This document shows positions 34,868 to 46,486 of a DNA stretch of 64,000 nt, piece after piece. The position numbers were made by a program, and so were the translations under genes. The notes under the pieces are model-generated. The model did no database searches and was not told the origin of the DNA. It saw only the letters and a program-made list of their open reading frames with translations. The number at the start of each line of letters is the position of its first letter. Position 1 is the first letter of the stretch. Origin of the DNA: Hygrocybe punicea (taxonomy: Eukaryota > Basidiomycota > Agaricomycetes > Agaricales > Hygrophoraceae); the NCBI GenBank assembly GCA_963556145.1, contig OY744463.1, forward strand, positions 5,518,001 to 5,582,000. Direction: 5' to 3'.

Positions 34868-35828
34868 TGTTACATTTTTCAACTCTGCTTCCAACTCTGA
34901 TGCCCACCATGACTACCACACCCTCCTTTTTTATTTCCTTTTGTTCTTTGTCTTCTTTTTGACATATTTGTATTTTCTTGTTCTTGTTTTCATTTTATCC
35001 TTTCTCTAGAACAATCCAGACCAACCATGGACACATCCTCATGTGACCTTGCTGTATCTGAATAGTCCCCTTGCTAATAGACATCACTTTCATTGTCTTT
35101 GCTGTATGATATGATGGTGAGTATGTGTATAGACTCAGATCAGAATCTACTCTGAAGGTTGATCAGCAAATAGAAGTAATTAGTGAGTGGTAAGTGATGA
35201 TTCTGGGGTCATGTAAGTGGAATCTGGAGGGAACAAAGTCTATCTGGTCAGTTCAGTTGGTTTCCAGAGCAATTAGTGGATCAGATCTGGTCATTTTATG
35301 AATTGGTTGAAGAGTTTTGGGTACAATATAGATGATTGTCAGAAGGATAATGATGAATGATAAGGAACTAATACAAGAGGTCTCTGAGTGTTTTGAAGTG
35401 AAGAGTAAACTTGTTATTTTGGTATGACTATCCATACAATATATAGTACTATACAAGGTGATGTTATACACAGGCTTGTCAGGAGTGGAGGCAGTATATA
35501 TCAAAATCAATGAATATATCAAACCATACTGAAGTCTCTACAAGATGTGATAGGGGACGTAGTATAGGAGTGATTTGATATTGATGATCAATGTGATGTG
35601 ACCATATATAATTGGGTTGAGTGCCAGATTGCACTGCAAGTCGGATCTAGTAGTGGGTCTGGTAGGATTTGGAACAAAAGTTGACTGGATTTATCAGCAC
35701 CTTTGGTGTACCATCAGGATGTGTTGTAAATAGTAGGTTTTGTGTATAGATGGGCTGTGCCCTCTACAACAACATATTGTCTTTCCCAACCAATACACAA
35801 TGGCTATCCTCACCAAAAAGTTCATAAC
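34868..35828 (+). repeat. Truncated and interrupted third LTR copy
   Basis: From 34,868 (TGTTACATTTTTCAACTCTG) to about 35,104 the sequence follows solo LTR 1 at lower identity. A short further match (CAATGGCTATCCTC.CC.) at about 35,770-35,828 corresponds to the start of the small ORF in LTR 1. Between them about 650 bp is unrelated AT-rich sequence without a recognisable gene. Confidence 0.6.
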
Positions 35829-37747
35829 TGTTATGAGTCCCTATAAGGGAATCATTCTATACGGTGGATTTTGCAACTCAGAGTCACACTCTAATTTGCC
35901 AAGCCGTGGGAACAAAATTTCCAAACTGTGGGAACAATTTTGAAGCCCTGGGAATAACTATGAAACCGTGTGACTGGGCAGAGTTGAGTGTGAGAATTTG
36001 TTGTCCCAATCAGCAAGAACAATAAGGCAGCCGGATCACAGCAGCCAATGTGGAAATGGGTAGTGTTATATCATTTTGGTATTGCAATTGCAATCGGTTT
36101 CTTATAGCATTGGTAATGCAATGCACCGTGTATAAATGAACAATATGTCAGTGGTATCTGTCATGTAGCTATATCTACTGTGTGTATTAGAATTGTTACG
36201 AGTTCTTTTAATTTATTAAAAGACTCGTTCTTTATCAGACCTGGTTCAGTGAGGGTTCGTAATTAATTAATTAATTAATTGATTGATTAATTAATAAAGT
36301 TGATCGCCTATAGACAGAATTTTTTTGTGCAAGAGATATGATTCTACTTCTAATACTGGAAAATAAGATGCAGTTGGGGCCATGTGTGGACAAGCTTACA
36401 TAAGCATCCAAATATGGGTTGTCTCAGAAAATACAAACTACCTTCTAATTATATTCAAAATATTCATACTGACTTCATTTCTTCTCAGAATCAGCTGAAA
36501 TTTGAACTGCTGACTAATATAACCATTTCGGGCAAGCTGTGACAGTCACATGTGACCACTCTAACCATATAAGGCAATTTCTGATATTGTATAGCAAATC
36601 TTTTACTGATCGCAATGGTGACAGTCACATGTGACCAGTCTAACCATATAAGGCAATTTTACACTATATACCCTAAATTTTGAGCTGATCACATGAGTCA
36701 CAGTCACATGTGACCACTATTACTATATATGGAAATATCAGCCATATAAGCAGAAATGAGCTTATTTCTGATTATCCACTATTATTTTTACTTCAAACAT
36801 AAAATTCAATGTGATATCACACATTATCTTATATGTTAATTGTATATTAATCACTTATTAATGTGAGTAACAATCGTACAAATAAAATGAAAGAAAACAG
36901 ACTTGTTTATGCTATGTGCAATATTAGCCCACTTAACAAGTATAGTAGTCTTCATATTGATGACTCATCTGTTGTACAGCATTCAAGGTCATGGAGAAGT
37001 AGGGTTGAGAAAATATAAGTCAATTGTTATTATACTGTTTAGGAGACAGTTATGTTTGACAGTTGACCTATTGCTCCTTGAACATTTCTTTTATGGCTGA
37101 GAATATTATAAGATGATACAGCACAGCAGACATAACAGTAAGCAAGAAGGTTGATGAAGACTAAAGACCCACTATGTAGTTTTATTTTGTCTACTTTTTA
37201 TGTTGCTGAGGTGTGAGGTGGACTCATTAGAACAATTTGCAATATACAATATATGCTATATGTCTCATACTATATGTAAAATGCTTTATGCAACTTAATC
37301 TTATTGCTCACTTCATCATGGAAGTCGGAAGGGGGAAAAAAGAACTCGTTCATGCCATGCGTAGCACTGGCCCACTAAACAAGTTGATAATGAAAAGAGG
37401 TCGAACAGTGTTCATTATACACCTGTCACACCGGTCCAGAGGTGTTCAGTGAGTGTTCGGTAAGTGTCCCAGCCTTAAGCTGGGCATTCCCCTTGCACAA
37501 ACATCTGTACGAACAACATATTGGATGTATCTGTAATGTAAATGCATGTACAATGTGCATTATAATCATTGACAATGCAAGCAGTGACTATTTGTCACAC
37601 AGGTCCAAAGGTGTTCGATGTGTTTGGTAAAGTGTTCGGTCAGTGTCCCAGCCTTAATCTTGGGCATTTCCCTTGCACAAACATCTGTACAAACAACGTA
37701 TTGGATGTATCTGTAATGTACATGCATGTACAATGTGCATTAGAATT
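35829..37747 (+). repeat. Dispersed repeat X, copy 2, interrupted by repeat B
   Basis: Matches copy 1 (from 3517) from TGTTATGAGTCCC to GTGTATTAGAATTG at 36,194, then resumes after repeat B at 37,386. The second part includes a tandem duplication of about 170 bp (37,425-37,570 and 37,590-37,745; TGTCCCAGCC, GCACAAACATCTGTAC). A third copy of part of the unit, GCAAGCAGTGACTATTTGTC, is at 38,643-38,722, beyond another insertion. Confidence 0.65.
36198..37382 (-). repeat. Dispersed repeat family, copy B
   Basis: In its own orientation it runs TTGTTTAGTGGGCC to GAACTCGT, and GTT (AAC on its own strand) flanks both sides (36,195-36,197 and 37,383-37,385). It is inserted into repeat X copy 2. The sequence is very close to copy C in inverted orientation; one 65-codon stretch (about 36,903-37,100 versus 45,232-45,429) translates identically, but no gene is implied. 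Confidence 0.88.
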
Positions 37748-38636
37748 ACACCGCCGCTGGCTCAGTCATCCCAATTCAGCCACGGAACCCAAGTGGCTGG
37801 ATTGGGCCAGGTTCCGCCATGCCTCAACAAAAAAAGGGCAGCCTCTGTCTGACATCGGGCATCAGCCACACAGATTTCGCATCAACCCAACACAGATTTC
37901 GCCTGGGCAGACGGTGCGCCAGGTGGAAATAAATAGATAAATAAATATTCTTGTCAATATTTCATGGTAGCAAAATCACAAAATATATCACAATTCTGCT
38001 CATGAGCAGACCGGCACTACACCACACCATATTGTAACTACTAGCATTCTAAGATAGAAAAAAGCATCTCCTTGCCTGCTGCAGTCACTACCCATTGCCA
38101 CCCCGCAACAAAACAAGGTGGACTGCGTCGTCTTGCCACACTTAGAAGAGGGAGGGTCAGTGAATAGCAGAAGGGGTGGGAATGCAGAAGAGGTGACCTT
38201 GAGTGTTGCTTAGTGTAGACATGGTGGAGGGGACAGGGAGGTTGTGGTTGACGAAGCGGTTTTGTGAGGTTGCGGTTGAGAAGGAGGTTGATGTTTGAAT
38301 TCGAGCTCAGAAGTTGGGCGGGGTTTGAATAAGGGATCCTCACGCTCGGAAATCGCTGCAAAGTCTTTGCCCAGCACTGATTTGACGTCAGTTTCCATCC
38401 TTGAGGTCTGTAATTGGCCCAGTGCCATGAACTAGGCTGGATCGTGGCCAGTTTCCATAGAAATTTAAATAAAAAGAAGCTGACTTGTACCAATGATGAA
38501 TTCTATTCGATTTTCATATCAGTTACCCCCATTACCAAGTTTAGATAGGATCTAATATGAAACTGAATTAAATCTTATCTATTTCTGATGCTGCCCTTTC
38601 TAGGTCTCAGGGACACTGTAAGCACAACGGCGGTGT
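37748..38636. mobile_element. Putative inserted element with TACACCGCCG ends
   Basis: Outer inverted repeat TACACCGCCG(C/T)TG at about 37,748 and 38,636, splitting repeat X copy 2 from its continuation (GATAATGCAAGCAGTG). It contains a short minus-strand frame at 38,210-38,428 (LQTSRMETDVKSVLGKDFAA) that I cannot assign. Target duplication not found. Confidence 0.5.
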
Positions 38637-38811
38637 AGTGATAATGCAAGCAGTGACTATTTGTCACACAGGTCCAAAGGTGTTCGATGTGTTCAGTAAA
38701 GTGTTCGGTCAGTGTCCCAGCCAAGTCGAGAAAGGGTAGTCCACTGTTAAGCCGACTTCATGACAATAATCGAATTCTTTGTTAGTGTAATGTGCACATT
38801 ATTACGAGTTC

Positions 38812-39162
38812 TTCCATTTATGGAAGAATCATTCTTATGAGTCCAGGATATATGGCAGATCGTCAGTAATTAATTAATTAATGTTTGAAATCGACCATAG
38901 AGCCAAATTCTGCATTTCTAACCTGTTTCTTTTTGAAAAAAATCATGAATAAACCAGATTTTTGGAATTTTGTCGTCAAATATTTTCATGAATATACAAT
39001 TTTCCTTGAGGTCGTAAAAAATCAAGAACTGCTCCGATGGATGAGAAAAAAAATTTGTATGACGCGGAATTTGATTGAAAAAGGAAGTTGTCACATTAAG
39101 TCACAGACATACTCTCTCGGCTCCCCAACTTTTAACATTCAACACCCACAGTCCCGGCTATT
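38812..39162. other. Diverged end of the A-E repeat, then no gene
   Basis: TTACGAGTTCTTCC...GTAATTAATTAATTAAT at 38,812-38,885 resembles the terminus of repeat B but is diverged and truncated. The rest is AT-rich with no recognisable gene. Confidence 0.45.
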
Positions 39163-39500
39163 TTGACCTTGGCTGAAAACGTTTGGTCAGGGGGGTCTCA
39201 GGCCCTCGAGTTCTGGCTGTCTGCCCAACCACCACCAACCCACCTTTTGCAACTACCAGGATACCCCATCCCGCCTCGTTTTTCACCACCTATGGCCAAT
39301 CTACACCCTCCACACCTTGTTCGTGTTGAAAACGAGTGCTCGGGGGGTCTCAGGCCCTCACATTCTGGCTATCTGCCACACCACCACCCCATCTTTTTTT
39401 ACCACAGGACTGGACCCGCCCCGCTTTCAACCACCCCCGAAGTTTACATCGCCCACGCTCCGTTTCCGTTGAAAACGAGGGGTCGGGCCATCTCAAGAGC
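39163..39500. repeat. Tandem repeat of about 150 bp, three partial units
   Basis: Units share GTTGAAAACGAG, GGGGGGTCTCAGGCCCTC and CATTCTGGCTATCTGCC. Open frames across it follow the repeat and are not taken as genes. Confidence 0.65.
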
Positions 39501-39574
39501 TCGTGTTCCGGCAAGCCCTACTAAATCCATCTTATACCACTGTATCACCAGATTCAGCAAGATATTACCAACTC

Positions 39575-40070
39575 ACTTGGGATGCCTGAAAATGAGATCA
39601 CCCAACTGGCTTGGAGATAGCTGAATCAGGCTGAGATATATCCTGGCCCAACTGAGATGGTCCAGGCTGATGTTCCTGGGATATATCCTCCTGGCCCAAC
39701 TAACATGGTCCAGGCTGATGTTCCTGGGATATATCCTGGCCCAACTAACATGGTCCAGGCTGATGTTCCCAGGATATATCCTGGCCCAACTGAGATGGTC
39801 CAGGCTGATGTTCTCAGGATATAACCTGCACCAATTGAGATGGTCTAGGCTGGTGCTATCAAGTTATATCCTGGCCCAGCTGGGATGGTCCAGGCTGATA
39901 TTGTCAAGATATATCCTGGGCCAACTAAGATGGTCTAGGCTGGTGTTATCAGGATATATCCCGCACCAATTGACATGGTCTAGGCTGGTGCTATCAGGAT
40001 ATATCCTCACCCAGCTGGGATGGTCCAGGCCAATATTGTCAGGATATATCCTGGGCCACAAACAACTGCA
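39575..40070 (+). repeat. 45-bp minisatellite, left member of an inverted pair
   Basis: About ten units of a 42-45 bp repeat (GATATATCCTGGCCCAACT, GAGATGGTCCAGGCTGATGTT). The outer edge ATTCAGCAAGATATTACCAACT ... GGGATGCCTGAAAATGAGAT is shared, inverted, with the block at 50,050-50,500. Open frames on both strands simply read the repeat. Confidence 0.9.
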
Positions 40071-40211
40071 ATACCACCATCTTTGTAGTCAATTGTGGGG
40101 TCATGTGCCAAGCCAGCACATTTCAGATCAAAGCAAGTTTCTCCATTGCTTTGACACACATATCAATTCACAATAATGATCCTATGACAAGATTTCCTTT
40201 ATATTTGAATT

Positions 40212-41146
40212 TTAATTTGAAATTAATGGTATCAAATGTGCATAATTGTTGTTTGTCGACCTTCTAAGCTTTGAGTACAAGTTGAAAGCAGAAGTCTTGC
40301 ACTCCATCACATCAATGTAGAATTGATCAAGAACCAGAAATGTATATGCAGTAGTGGTTAGGGTTATGATGTTGCTGGAAAGAGTTGGATGTTCAAAGCT
40401 GTATGTCATGAGGAGCTGTAGTTGAGCATTGGCACCAATCAACATTCCATTGATAAATTCCAGAGGTCTCCACAAAAGCCATAGATGTTCTCCTAGTTGG
40501 AGAAACATTATCCACATCTTCTTCTGCCATTACATAGTCAGCTTCGTCAGCCTGCACATCCTTGGCTTCCACATCCTCCTAGGATTGTGATGTTCAGTGT
40601 TGGGGGTACAGATTTCCATCATGCCCAAGATTTATCACGAGTCCCAACTCTCCCAGATCAGCAAGATCAAAAAATTGGCCAGTCCAATATTGGATTTTAT
40701 GACAGGGATTGTCTTGGTATACCTGAAGACAACAATCTTTGAAGCAGTCATTTACCAAGCTAACAATCAAGACACTTCTGATACTTGATGCATGAGCTCT
40801 TTACTGGTGGAGCTTAACTCTATCAGTTTGGCCAAGTACATCTGTTCTTCCATTCTTGAAGATAATCATTCTGACTGTTATTTTGATTCAATAGACTTTA
40901 ATTTGAACATGTAACAGAAATTGAATATACCTTTCCTTTTGAAGTTTGTAAAGCTTGAGGTTCTTCTGGCTCTTCTTCTGGTATATATATCTGTTCTGTA
41001 ATCATTGGTTGTGTATTCTCTTGTAGAGAGGAGAATTTCAGTTTCTTTTTGGCTAATATTTTGACTTCACCTCTAGAAGTGGTCTTTTTGACATATACTG
41101 TCTCAACCATTGTTCCTTTGTGTCTTCTGAACGTGTTTTTTGGCAT
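40212..41146 (-). pseudogene. KDZ transposase relic 1 (N-terminal part)
   Basis: On the minus strand, exon 1 starts MPKNTFRRHKGTMVETVYVK at 41,146, the basic N-terminus usual for KDZ proteins. An intron follows near 40,925, then QNDYLQEW. After decayed sequence comes AYTFLVLDQFYIDVMECKTS and AFNLYSKLRRSTNN (about 40,245-40,335), which lines up with FTFQVLDYFHVDQVECKTSA in KDZ copy 2 at 52,845-52,935. The CxC2 cysteine cluster and the whole catalytic half are missing. The 3' side runs to the minisatellite at 40,070. Confidence 0.75.
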
Positions 41147-41479
41147 GGAAAAGCGTGATGATGATGATGCAAGTTAGTTAAGATTCAAACACACAAACAG
41201 GAATTGTCAGTGATGCTCCATGGTCCACTTGGTAGTGTGGCAGTCCAGTGTCTGGATCAGATTGAGTGTGAAGAAACACAATAATCCATTTGAAATCATG
41301 CCTTTATTCATATCAGCAGGAAAGCTGACAGGATTGATTTTTAAAACTTACTTGAGCAAGGCCAATAATACTTTCTGAACTTTTCTCTCTTGAGCTCCAA
41401 TAGAAGCAGAGCTGGATGGATCAAAAGAGAAGTCAATGTCAAAATATTTCAGAAGCTGGTCCTTCTGCTCTGGAAAATA
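41147..41479. other. Spacer between KDZ relic 1 and hAT element, no gene
   Basis: AT-rich; may be the 5' flank of the KDZ relic. Nothing recognisable. Confidence 0.4.
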
Positions 41480-42014
41480 TAGTGTTGCCGTAGTTCGGTT
41501 CCGAACCTAGCCGAACCCGGTTCAAACCCCGAACCGAACCCGGGGTTCAGTCTAAGTTCAGCCAAATGCTGAACCGGACCGCGGGTTCGGTTCAGGGTTT
41601 CGAGGCTGGCCGGATTTCCTGAACGGCTCCAAACCGCGTCCAAACCGCGAACGCGGATATTTTTAAGGAATTTATTTCATTTGTTTTTCATATTTCTTTA
41701 CTTACCATTTCGTGTTAAACGGTATCATGTGACCGGCCGTAGTAGCTTTCACGCGACACAGCAACATCAACGCGGATTGAACACAACACAATTTGTGTTG
41801 TGTTCCTCAAGGTAAGTTTCCTTTGTTTCTTAACTTTACTAATGTTATTTGCGACAGGCAAATCGACAACCATGGCAACGACAACCACGACGCCCAGCAG
41901 CAGCAGCAGCAATGTCGGCAGCAGCAGCAACAGCGGCAGCGGCAATGGCAACAGCAGCAGCAGCAGGAGCGCAGCAGCAACAGCAGCAACGGCAACGGCA
42001 ATGGCAACGGCAAC

Positions 42015-42045
<31 letters not shown>

Positions 42046-42130
42046 ATGGCCACGACAGCAGCAGCAGCGCCGGCAGCGGCAGCAGCAGCAGCAGCAGCAG
42101 CAGGAGCGCAGGAGCAACAGCAGCAACGGC

Positions 42131-42168
<38 letters not shown>

Positions 42169-42787
42169 CGCAGGAGCAACAGCAGCAACGGCGGCAGCAG
42201 CAACGGTGGCAACAGCAGCAGCAGCAGCAGCAACGCCGGCAGCAGCAGCAGCAGCAACGCTGGCAGCAGCAACACCGGCAGCAGCAGCAGCTGCTGCTGG
42301 TGCATCAAGCCCCAACCTCACCATCAGCGGCGGCAACAACAACGGCAACCACCACCACGACGGCCAGCAGCAGCAGCAGCAGCAGCAATGCCGGCAGCAG
42401 CAGCAACAGCGGCAGCGGCAACGGCAACAGCAGCAGCAGGAGCGCAGCAGCGACGGCGACGGCAGCAGCACCAGCAGCACCAGCAGTGGCAGCGGCAGCA
42501 GCAGCAGCAACAGCACCAGACGGCTCCCCCATAGCCCAACTTCCTCGCGAAGCGTAGCGCCGTATCAATTGATACGTGCCTGCCATTCGCGAGGAGAACG
42601 GAGCTCAGGGGTGAGCCAACCTCGGTCTGGGGTTCAGACCGCGTCTGAACCCCAGACCGAACGCGAAGAGACGGTTCAAAGCCGTTCGGGTCCAGGTTTG
42701 GCCATGCGCCAAACCGGACCCGAAGTTCAGTTCGCGGTTCCGCCAAAAAGGCTCGGAACCGGACCGAACTGAACTTCGGCAACACTA
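41480..42787. mobile_element. Non-autonomous hAT element carrying a large triplet repeat
   Basis: Ends TAGTGTTGCCG and CGGCAACACTA, flanked by the 8-bp duplication GGAAAATA (41,472-41,479 and 42,788-42,795). Subterminal GGTTCGG/CCGAACC-rich blocks resemble the hAT element at 26,437-27,668. The core is a CAG/GCA-type array. No transposase is present. Confidence 0.93.
41890..42522 (+). repeat. Interrupted CAG/GCA trinucleotide array, about 630 bp
   Basis: Almost every triplet is CAG, GCA, AGC, AAC, GGC or close variants, with runs of up to about ten pure units. All six frames stay open for long stretches and would code Gln/Ser/Ala or Leu/Cys/Ala runs, so no coding meaning is given. It lies inside the hAT element. 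Confidence 0.95.
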
Positions 42788-43685
42788 GGAAAATAAGCAT
42801 GAAGATAATGGTATACCATAAATGCTGGATCTCCCCCTTCTGGAATACCAGCCAAGCAGAAATTGAGAATAGCAATTGATAAAGTATGAACAGAACACCA
42901 TGCCCCCTGAATGACAAGATTCCCCAGCTCTGCTTGAGTTCCATTCCAAATCTCTTCCCCCATAACAATCCCCTCAAAAGAAGCCAGTTGAAGGATACAT
43001 GCTTTACATTTTTTACTTACTGTGTATGGTGTTGGTATTTTGTTCTTCATTTGCTGGTCATATTTTACATGGCATTTAGGGCAAATAAAAAAGGTATCCC
43101 TTCTTCAAAATAAATCCAGAGCTTACAGAAAGTGTGATACAATTGTCCCTGCCAAGGACCCTTGGGCAATAGGCACAGCAAAATACTTCACCATTGCCAC
43201 AAGAGCAACACCACTGGAAAAGGCAATTAGTACAGGAATTACTGCCTATAATATTTGATGGCTCCTTATCCCCCCTAGGTTACAGTGGGAAGGGCTGCAC
43301 TGGCAGACTGGCTATTTGGGGAACAGCTTGGTCATCATCTGATTCGTTGAAAGGGAACTCAAGTCTTATTATTGCTGAGGTCCTTTGTGAGTTGAAATTG
43401 AGGCAGTGCAATGGCTTTCTTGCTTGCAGTAGTAGCTGTGGTGATAGGCATTGTAGTAGACAGAGTCAAAAAGTGAGTGAGAGAAGTGAATTTGGAGTTG
43501 CAGAACAATGACAGGTTTGCAATGAGGTGGCCTCCAATGGACCACCCAAATTTCAACAACTCCACTCATTCATTCTCATTTACCTCCACCTTCCTAGTTG
43601 TAAGTTTTAAGATGCTGTTTTCAAAAGTCACAACCTTTTGAAAAATAAATCTTTTAAAGAGGAGAAAGCCAATCAAACATAAGAA
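42788..43685. other. Transposon-like sequence, unassigned
   Basis: A minus-strand frame from about 43,110 down to the hAT insertion at 42,788 reads CPKCH, then KNKIPTPYTVSKKCKACILQ, with two CxxC pairs, suggesting a zinc-binding segment. I cannot name the family. It lies upstream of, and in the same orientation as, KDZ relic 1. The rest has no recognisable gene. Confidence 0.4.
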
Positions 43686-44265
43686 CTCATGAAATAATGC
43701 ACCAATTGACATGGTTTTGGAGAGAAAGTTTTTCTACTCCCTGAAAGCTATCTTGCTGTTTATTTACATTTTTAAAATCTTTGATGTGTAGAGAGTCACA
43801 GGTGAATTGTCATTTTCAGTGACTCCAACTTGTACAACGAATATCTCCCCAACCAATGCTTGGATTGACATGGTTGTGGAGAGAAACTTGTTTTATTTTG
43901 CAAGGGCTACAAGGTCCCATACTGTGTTTTTCTGTATTTTGAAAATTTGAAGGAGCAGTACACAAAAATGCCCTCTGCATAAATAACATTACAGTGATCT
44001 GCTAAAGTCCAAAATACAGAAAGACATGGTATGGGCCCTTGTAGCCCTTGCAAAATAAAACCAGTTTCTCTCCACAACCATGTCAATCCAAGCATTGGTT
44101 GGGGAGATATTTATTGTACAAGTTGGAGTCACTGAAAATGACAATTCACCTGTGACTCTCTACACATCAAAGATTTTAAAAATGTAAATAGACAGCAAGA
44201 TAGCTTTCAGGGAGTAGAAAAACTTTCTCTCCAAAACCATGTCAATTGGTGCATTATTTCATGAG
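43686..44265. repeat. 580-bp near-perfect palindrome
   Basis: Left arm from 43,686 (CTCATGAAATAATGCACC) and right arm ending at 44,265 are inverted copies of about 280 bp around a short centre near 43,975. Differences are few. Weaker inverted similarity (GTTTTCAAAAGTC) continues outside. Non-coding; probably a foldback element or an inverted duplication. Confidence 0.88.
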
Positions 44266-44459
44266 ACTTTTGAAAACGGCAATAATATTTTATTACATCC
44301 TTTTTTGTTCTTTACAGTAACGTTTAACGTGAGCAAAACAGGCCTGAGTTTGGAAATGAATCCGACTTACAGTAATACTTGCACAATGGTACCAGTTGGG
44401 TTTTTTCCAAGTCTATGTTACTGACTACTCTCACCTAGGTTCTCGCGCGACAATGTCAC
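44266..44459. other. Short spacer, no gene
   Basis: Nothing recognisable between the palindrome and the GC-rich minisatellite. Confidence 0.4.
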
Positions 44460-44949
44460 CAACAGCCTCACCCACACCCAAAACCACAACGACCCAACCA
44501 ATGCCCTGAAGCACACCAACGCCCAGCAACAACAACCACGGCCCCACCACGCCCAACAGGGCCATCAACAACAACGACCACCCCACCAACGCCCAACACC
44601 GCATCCAACAGGGCCACCAACGCCCGATGGTGACGAGGACGGCCCCACCAACACGCAACAGGGCCGCCAACGCCCGACGACGACGATGACGACCCTCCAA
44701 GCCCAAACCACACCAACAGGGCCCCAACGACGACAGCCATTTCACCAACGCCCAACGCCGTATCCAACAGGGCCGCCAACGTAACAATGGCCCCAGCAAC
44801 GCCCAACAGGGCCGCCAACGCTCAACAACGATGAAGACGGCCCCACTATGCCCAACGGAGCCCCCAACAACGATGACAATGGCCCCACCACGCCCAACAT
44901 GGCCGCAAACGACGACGGCAGCCCCACTAACGCCCAACCCCACACCAAC

Positions 44950-46393
44950 TTGTTTAGTGGGCCAGTGCTACGCATGGCATGAACGAGTTCTTTTTTCCCC
45001 CTTCCGACTTCCATGATGAAGTGAGCAATAAGATTAAGTTGCATAAAGCATTTTACATATAGTATGAGACATATAGCATATATTGTATATTGCAAATTGT
45101 TCTAATGAGTCCACCTCACACCTCAGCAACATAAAAAGTAGACAAAATAAAACTACATAGTGGGTCTTTAGTCTTCATCAACCTTCTTGCTTACTGTTAT
45201 GTCTGCTGTGCTGTATCATCTTATAATATTCTCAGCCATAAAAGAAATGTTCAAGGAGCAATAGGTCAACTGTCAAACATAACTGTCTCCTAAACAGTAT
45301 AATAACAATTGACTTATATTTTCTCAACCCTACTTCTCCATGACCTTGAATGCTGTACAACAGATGAGTCATCAATATGAAGACTACTATACTTGTTAAG
45401 TGGGCTAATATTGCACATAGCATAAACAAGTCTGTTTTCTTTCATTTTATTTGTACGATTGTTACTCACATTAATAAGTGATTAATATACAATTAACATA
45501 TAAGATAATGTGTGATATCACATTGAATTTTATGTTTGAAGTAAAAATAATAGTGGATAATCAGAAATAAGCTCATTTCTGCTTATATGGCTGATATTTC
45601 CATATATAGTAATAGTGGTCACATGTGACTGTGACTCATGTGATCAGCTCAAAATTTAGGGTATATAGTGTAAAATTGCCTTATATGGTTAGACTGGTCA
45701 CATGTGACTGTCACCATTGCGATCAGTAAAAGATTTGCTATACAATATCAGAAATTGCCTTATATGGTTAGAGTGGTCACATGTGACTGTCACAGCTTGC
45801 CCGAAATGGTTATATTAGTCAGCAGTTCAAATTTCAGCTGATTCTGATAAGAATTGAGGCTAGTATAAATATTTTGAATATAATTGCATTTGTGTAATAA
45901 GGTTAGTATGCGATTTAGCATATATTATACAAACTTACCATATTTGGTTAGACTGGTCACATGTGACTGTCACTGTTGAGATCAGCATAAAATTTGGTAT
46001 ATAATATCAGAAATTACCTTATATGGTTAGATTGGTCACATGTGACTGTCACACCTTGCCCGAAATGGTTATCTTAGTCAGCAGTTCAAATTTCAGCTGA
46101 TTCTGAGAAGAAATGAAGTCAGTATGAATATTTTGAATATAATTAGAAGGTAGTTTGTATTTTCTGAGACAACCCATATTTGGATGCTTATGTAAGCTTG
46201 TTCACACATGGCCCCAACTGCATCTTATTTTCCAGTATTAGAAGTAGAATCATATCTCTTGCACAAAAAAATTCTGTCTATAGGCGATCAACTTTATTAA
46301 TTAATCAATTAATTAATTAATTAATTAATTACAAACCCTCACTGAACCAGGTCTGATAAAGAACGAGTCTTTTAATAAATTAAAAGAACTCGT
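44950..46393 (+). repeat. Dispersed repeat family, copy C
   Basis: TTGTTTAGTGGGCC to GAACTCGT with AAC on both sides (44,947-44,949 and 46,394-46,396), inserted in the GC-rich minisatellite. It differs from copy B mainly by an internal duplication of about 260 bp that includes extra GTCACATGTGAC units. Confidence 0.9.
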
Positions 46394-46486
46394 AACAGGG
46401 CCGCCAACGACAACGGCCACCCCACAACGCCCAACGTCGCATCCAACAGGGCCGCCAACGCCCAACGATGACGACGATGGCCCCAC

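Noticed and set aside
36903..37100. 65-codon hydrophobic frame identical in repeats B and C
   Set aside because: Identity reflects the very high similarity of the two repeat copies; the frame is broken in copies A and D.
39575..40070. CRISPR-like array of regular repeats
   Set aside because: The units are contiguous tandem repeats without unique spacers, and the genome is clearly eukaryotic.
39670..40176. 168-codon frame with repeated WSRLMFLGYILAQL-like units
   Set aside because: It follows the 45-bp minisatellite, whose unit is a multiple of three in many copies; the inverted array at 50 kb gives the same effect on the other strand.
41715..42772. Several 200-300 codon frames on both strands (Gln/Ser/Ala-rich or Leu/Cys/Ala-rich)
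   Set aside because: All are translations of the CAG/GCA triplet array in different frames; a triplet repeat keeps every frame open and there is no independent sign of coding.
44431..44943. 170-codon Val/Gly-rich minus-strand frame
   Set aside because: It is the complement of the GC-rich minisatellite.
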